64,000 nt of DNA from Anaspis maculata (Eukaryota > Arthropoda > Insecta > Coleoptera > Scraptiidae). The stretch lies in contig OX421965.1 in NCBI GenBank assembly GCA_949128115.1, positions 46,739,257 to 46,803,256 of the forward strand, given 5' to 3'. Below, piece by piece: positions 59,171-64,000 of the stretch. The notes beneath the pieces are model-generated. The model was given only the letters and a program-made list of their open reading frames with translations, did no database searches and had not been told where the DNA came from. Both the position numbers and the translations under genes were made by a program. The first letter of the stretch is position 1; every line of letters starts with the position of its first letter.

Positions 59171-60021
59171 TAGAAACAACCATTTCTCCGTTGTCATGAA
59201 TACCAACCAAAATTCTTTGGGATAGTTTTTGAGAGGGATCCATTCTGGGACGTCTAGTAGCCCAGTAGGCACTAGTAGATACCTGTAATTCATAGATCTT
59301 TGACAAGTACAAATACTGTAAAGGTGGTTTGCTTTTGTTTCTTCTATTCGATGTCATGGTTAGCGTATTCAGCGGGCTACTAGGTAGTAGATCTAGTTCC
59401 AAAGGTTCCACGGCTTCTCACTTCTAGAATCCAATTCTTTCGCTGAAAGGTATTTTCGACTCGTGTTAAATAATTTCCCGGCTACAGGCTATTGAGTTTG
59501 CCGTGCGTAAATATGTTTCCTGTCAAATGGCAGCGCAGTGCCACTAACTCACTAACACCACCAGTTCATTCAAAAATTTATCTCATAAATAGACTGTCAC
59601 TCGGACGGGAGATTTCTCGCCTTGAACAGCTTTGTTGTATTTTTTTTATGGAGAGCCAGCTTTATGTGTTGCAACAACATTGCTGCAGATTATGCAAAAA
59701 CCATGAAACATCTTCGACCGCCAGAGACACAAGGGCCATAAGCCAACAAAAACAACAATCAAAACGAACGTCAAACCGATGGATAAAATTGACACTTGAG
59801 AAAGGGGGGATGACACCATCATTTTCTCGGCGCATTCCACATACGACACGCGTCAAGCTCCGCAGTAAGCCGAAAAGGCACATCCCTGGACGTGATTCGG
59901 CGGACCTGATGTGGGTGTTCTGAAGACCCTCATCCTATAGTCTACTTTGCAAACTATTTTAAATTAAAAAAAATGTAGCTCATCAACTATGAGTAATCTC
60001 GTTCGTACATTTTGTTTATAC
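59171..60021. other. Unassigned sequence
   Basis: Holds a 143-codon plus-strand frame (59492-59923) without recognisable domain, signal or repeats, basic in its C-terminal half. With shadow frames on the other strand and no splice or family evidence I do not call it a gene. Confidence 0.35.
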
Positions 60022-60192
60022 TGTTACGTATTTCGCGTACGAGCTCGTTTGTAACTAAGACGATCGTTTCAAAATACACACTATTTATCACTGCGTACTA
60101 CAATAAATACACGCCAATAATTATTTACGCTTGGGAATATCGCTGGTACTATTCGCTTCTATCCGCTCGCTACCACTCCGCATTCAATACTA
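60022..60192 (-). repeat. Truncated copy of the 526-bp LTR
   Basis: TGTTACGTATTTCGCGTACGAG and TGCGTACTACAATAAATACACG match the corresponding end of the LTR at 44746. The match is lost after ATTCAATACT, so only the 3'-most third of the LTR (minus-strand sense) is present. Confidence 0.85.
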
Positions 60193-60456
60193 CTTAACGT
60201 CAAAACGACCCTGAAAAACTAACGTGTTTCCTATTTCCTAAACTTGAAAAGGTTAATTCTATTGGGAAAAAAATGCGAAATAAAATTGTACCTGGATGGT
60301 GCCGTCCCTCTGCAAACCGACATTGGCCATATCTCTATCTAGGAAGTGTCAAAAGGCACATTTAGAGCGCGACCATTTAAAATCATAACCTTCTAATTAC
60401 CTGTCATGTCTTTGTCTCACTGTCGAGCACTCTCCCCTAGCTGCTGCGTCATTAAA
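60193..60456. other. Unassigned sequence
   Basis: No feature seen. Confidence 0.35.
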
Positions 60457-60458
60457 TA

Positions 60459-60578
60459 CCGTATGATCAAAAACTTACTTCCTCTAGGCAGGCTGTGGTC
60501 TGGTCATTGGCAGGCAAATGAGGCTGATTTTGGCCAGGCCACAGCCTGCCTAGAGGAGACAGGTTTTTGATCATACGG
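60459..60578. mobile_element. 120-bp MITE with near-perfect inverted repeats
   Basis: Flanked by TA on both sides. Arms CCGTATGATCAAAAACTTAC and CTCTAGGCAGGCTGTGGTCTGG are matched by their complements with only a few changes, leaving a loop of about 30 bases. The TA flank suggests Tc1/mariner-like mobilisation. Confidence 0.88.
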
Positions 60579-60867
60579 TACATGCAAAAGACCTCATCAG
60601 CATCCTCCCTCTTTTCTTTAAAAATTCTTGAGAAAAATGTAAAACGACAACTAAGCGGTAGCAGTTACTTGATTGACAATAGAATATCCTATATGACTGA
60701 CCGCGGGTTTCACCAAAAAGTTCACATAGTAGTGAGTTAGTGACACTGACACTAACAACTCTTATAACACTCTATCTGTTGAATGGACTTTGTTCTGACC
60801 AATCCAAAAATAATTTTTTGAAATTTCAAAATTTCCAATTTTTTTTGCTGCTCAAACCAATGAGCTC

Positions 60868-61218
60868 ACACCAAAGTACATCCTTGTAGCTTTCGAAAGA
60901 GACCTGAATGGTGAATTTCTGTCGAGGAATAAGCCCGCACAGCGATTGATATCCGCAACGCCTTATTTTACCAGTTAGGTACACTCCCTCCTTATTGAGG
61001 ACGCAGTTATATTGGTAAAATAAGAAAAGCGTTGCGGAATCAATCCCTGTGGGTTTATTCCTTGACAGAATCTTGCCATTTAGGTCCTTGTAGGCCCCAA
61101 AGTACATCCTTGTAGTTTTCGGAAGAGACCTAAATGGTGAGATTCTGTCAAGAAAAAAACCCACAGGGATTGATTCCGCAACGCTTATTTTACCAATTCA
61201 ACTCCGTCTTTATTGAGC
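60868..61218. repeat. J-family inverted repeat with an extra arm
   Basis: From about 60990 to 61216 two arms are reverse complements: ATTGGTAAAATAAG, GCGTTGCGGAATCAATCCCTG, TTGACAGAATCTTGCCATTTAGG and their complements, centred near 61100. Just left of it (60868-60998) lies another right-type arm in direct orientation (AAAGTACATCCTTGTAGCTT, GAGACCTGAATGGTGAATTTC). A single arm is found at 50335-50480. Confidence 0.8.
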
Positions 61219-61221
61219 TAG

Positions 61222-62016
61222 AACCGAAGCTAAGGTATCGGAGTGAGTACTCCATGTGCTCTCCAAACAATCATTGATTCCGCGTGTTTGTTGTTGTTTT
61301 TTGTGCCAATAGACTGCCAATAACCAACAAATGCAGCACCAGGCACCAGGAGTAACCTGGAGCAGCTGATACACAGAAAAATTCTCTCAATGCAGGTTTA
61401 TTATCATTAGCTGAAAACGTGGTGAGAAATATCCATCCGGTCTTATCGCTGAAAAAACAACTTTTTGTTGGTCATTGCTGGTCACTTGGCAGTGTCGTAC
61501 CTGCTATAAATTGATAGATTCAAATTTACCAACGTGAGTACCTACCCCTCTCTCCATTAACACCATTGAAACTTCTATAAACAATATCCCATAGCAGCTT
61601 GCAAAATCTGCGTCATCGTCAGATTGCGTCAAGTCAATGCCGTCACCAATTTTCGATTCACGTACAATAATTATTCTTCTTTCCCTTCCATGTTGGTGGG
61701 GGGTATGGGAAAGTAAAAAAAAGGATTTTTCAGTTCTTCATAATCGAGTTCATAATCTACAGAATATTCTACATTCTACAGTAATATTCTTCAAGAAAAC
61801 TGTATTTTTTCTTCGCATAAATCGAAAAATACGCCAATAGTTGGAAACTACGTGTATTTTTCGATTATTGCAAAGAAAAATCTTGAGTTTATATCCACAA
61901 TGTTTTTTTTTTATTTCCAATTTCTTGTTTCAATACTTTTCTAGATCGTTTGGACCAACCAAATGGTTATGGTGAACATCCTGATCGCCCACTCTCTACC
62001 TATGTAGGTACATTAC
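61222..62016. other. Unassigned sequence with a hairpin
   Basis: AT-rich sequence. At about 61797-61880, TTCGCATAAATCGAAAAATACG and its imperfect complement GTATTTTTCGATTATTGCAAAG form a dyad with a loop of about 20 bases; this may be a tiny MITE. No gene seen. Confidence 0.4.
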
Positions 62017-62020
62017 GTAT

Positions 62021-62546
62021 TGTTACGAGCGGCTATTCCGTGCATATTGGTAAACACGGGATCATTCTGGATTCTTCCATCCATTAGATCGCAGTGTGAA
62101 GTGCGGAGCAATCTGGTGCATTCCAGAAGTATACGCGATGGCTTATTGGCATTGGGAACCTTCAACGCTCCATCGAGACACATCTGTCCATGTTGGCGGA
62201 GGTGCAGATTCTAGAACACACGGAAAGCACGCGAAAGGTGTGTGTGATTATTCAGGAGTCGTCTAGAAACCGCATATGCCGGGCCACTATGGAAAGTGCT
62301 GGAAGATGATTGAAAGTTCGGGAACGTGAATCGGAGACATATAAAAGCACCGTGTCCTCCAGTGCGTCAGTATTAAATTGAAATGCGAAGTGGTAACGAG
62401 TGCAAAACAAGCGAAGTACCTGCGATATAATTCCAAGTAGATAATTATTGGTGTGTAGTTATTGTAGTATGTACGCAGTAATAAACAGTGTGTGTTTAAA
62501 ACGATCGTCTCAATTATATTCGAACTCGTACGCGAAATACGTAACA
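62021..62546 (+). repeat. Solo LTR, 526 bp, with 4-bp target duplication
   Basis: Begins TGTTACGAGCGGC and ends GCGAAATACGTAACA, the same termini and the same 526-bp length as the LTR at 44746-45271, in opposite orientation. GTAT precedes (62017-62020) and follows (62547-62550) it, a 4-bp target duplication. No primer-binding site or internal sequence adjoins it, so it is the product of LTR-LTR recombination. Confidence 0.92.
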
Positions 62547-62550
62547 GTAT

Positions 62551-64000
62551 ACACAATAATTGTGCCTTCACAGGGTACCTACTCGTATAAGAACATATGT
62601 ACTTCTTATATGAATACGTTTATAAATACAACGATGCCAACCGGGTTTGATTAAAATTACATCGGGTTAGGTGGGCTATAATTTCCTTGCCCTATGTGCT
62701 TTCGCAGCCCCGGGCCATTGGTGGCACTGAATTCGGTCCTGAAATTAATATGAAAACATGTCAAGTCCGGATGTAACAAAAAACGTTAGCAGAACACGCG
62801 TCGGGATTAATTACTCCCTGATATATCAAAGTACAATATTCCTGAAACAGTAAAACAGACTACGAGTAAAACAGGCAGAACTTCAATAATTTCCAACCTT
62901 CCAGATCGAAAGTTCCAAAATGCGAAACATAGAAAGAGAAGTAGGTACCTATCTATGGAAATAGAATCATTGATAAAATTGATTGAAACATAATAGATAT
63001 TTATTGTATTAGGAATATAAGTGAGACTTATGTGACGGAGTATGGAAGTTTGAATCGAGGCGAATTAAATCCAAACGAGTCACACAAAGCCACTTATACT
63101 CCGAATACAATACAACGTTATATTTTCAAACAATCCATTATGCATGTATGCGGAGTATTATGAAAAAAGAAAATTGAAATTAGACTAAGTCGCCTTGCGT
63201 CGATTACGATGGTTTCTGTAGGCAACAACCACGCTGCAGTAAACAAGCCGCAGTTGTGTTTTGATTTTTCCGTAATCGTTTCATATACATCGTCGCCGTC
63301 TGCCTGACTGCGTCGCCGGTTTTCCTCTACACATTGCCGTACAGCCGGCTGCAGGCATGATGTACTCGGGAGGTTTGCCCAGGACCACCCAAGGAGGAGT
63401 TTCAGCTGGCTTAGAGTCAGATGAGCCCCGCCAGCGGCGGTCATCCATCCAAATTTTGACGGCGCTGAGCGTTGCTACAGTCATCACCCGACTGGAGCGG
63501 TGTACTACACGCTATACCCGTGCGTTATGTATTCAGCAATCGCTAAGCTGGGATTGGCTGAGATTTGAACGCGGGAAATTCAGTCTTTCGAAATTCCAAC
63601 AATTCAACACAACCTTCGTGTTGTTTAATCGAGTAGGAACACTAATGGACAGGGAGCTGGTGCCTCAAAACTTACGTCATAAGGTACATGATTTTAACCC
63701 TGTAGGTCTAATGTGCGTTGATAAGGTCGTTGAAAATTTCTTTGTCTTACAAGTCAGACCGGGAGCTTTAGGCTGGTAGTTATAGGCTTGTCAATTTTCG
63801 GAAAATGTCAAAAATTCATGTCATAAGGTACATGAATGAAATCAACGGGCTTTTGTGTGGGAACATCCCCTTAATAAAAAATCGGGTCATAAGACAAAAT
63901 TTTTGAGGGGCTCACAAGTTTGAAATTTCCAAAGAGGGCCAAAATTCACCTCCTCCTGGAGACTTCTACTTTGGCATAATTTTAGGAATGGAAAACGATT
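62551..64000. other. Unassigned sequence with a GC-richer island
   Basis: Mostly AT-rich. The stretch at about 63270-63520 is GC-richer and open on both strands (108 codons minus 63118-63444; 68 codons minus 63281-63487; 140 codons plus 63357-63779). None shows a recognisable domain. It could hold a host exon or promoter, but I cannot choose a frame. CATAAGGTACATGA-like words repeat at about 63680 and 63820. Confidence 0.35.

Noticed and set aside
59492..59923. 143-codon plus-strand frame
   Set aside because: No recognisable family, overlapping frames on the other strand and no splice signals; left as unassigned sequence.

Overview
The window is non-coding, repeat-dominated nuclear DNA from an animal, most likely an insect. 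The evidence is the absence of any prokaryotic gene organisation, plus a complex satellite, a Ty3/gypsy-type LTR element, a non-LTR reverse transcriptase, a Penelope-like element, tRNA-headed SINEs and many short inverted-repeat (MITE or foldback) DNA elements. GTAGGTACCTAC-like strings, common in several insect genomes, fit but do not fix the order. I found no convincing intact host gene. The only weak candidate is a 76-codon possible exon on the minus strand near 50 kb.

Bases 1-34427 are one tandem satellite array with a monomer of about 194 bp, roughly 175 copies, running off the left edge of the window. The array has superimposed higher-order structure: a 13-monomer block duplicated at an offset of 2521 bp, a longer 15/16-monomer block, an 8-monomer block at an offset of exactly 1552 bp, and a sub-family marked by an AATCGTCCG variant. 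Monomers diverge progressively from about 30.5 kb to the right edge, where a shorter (about 160 bp) monomer type alternates with the full-length one. An 829-bp inverted-repeat DNA element (32667-33495) built of GCGC-containing sub-repeats is inserted in this edge with a probable 8-bp target duplication.

From 34.4 kb to the end lies a patchwork of mobile-element relics. A 2.2-kb foldback element (34748-36914) is followed by a short array of about 296-bp diverged repeats and a small MITE. Three inverted-repeat elements with CAGGGTG/CAGGCTG-type ends and TA flanks lie end to end (40564-43340). They abut a badly decayed Ty3/gypsy element on the minus strand (43343-45271), which retains one 526-bp LTR, its primer-binding site, a gag start and part of the reverse transcriptase. 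Further copies of the CAGGGTG group lie at 45905-46489, 52537-53738, 56685-58260 (itself interrupted by another 960-bp inverted-repeat element) and 58579-59168. A non-LTR reverse transcriptase pseudogene (46860-47960, minus), a Penelope-like element with reverse transcriptase and GIY-YIG relics (50764-52467, minus), two SINEs, a head-to-head MITE pair, a 120-bp MITE, and one truncated plus one solo copy of the 526-bp LTR fill most of the rest.

The parts do not form a pathway: none of the autonomous elements has an intact reading frame, and no transposase gene is visible for the CAGGGTG elements, so they must have been mobilised in trans. The picture is satellite array edge plus adjoining heterochromatin-like repeat accumulation. 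The most interesting signals are the multi-level satellite periodicities, the hammerhead-ribozyme-like cores at 50810-50842 (minus) and 42377-42405 (plus), the GCGC sub-repeat foldback element in the satellite, and the end-to-end stacking of the CAGGGTG elements.
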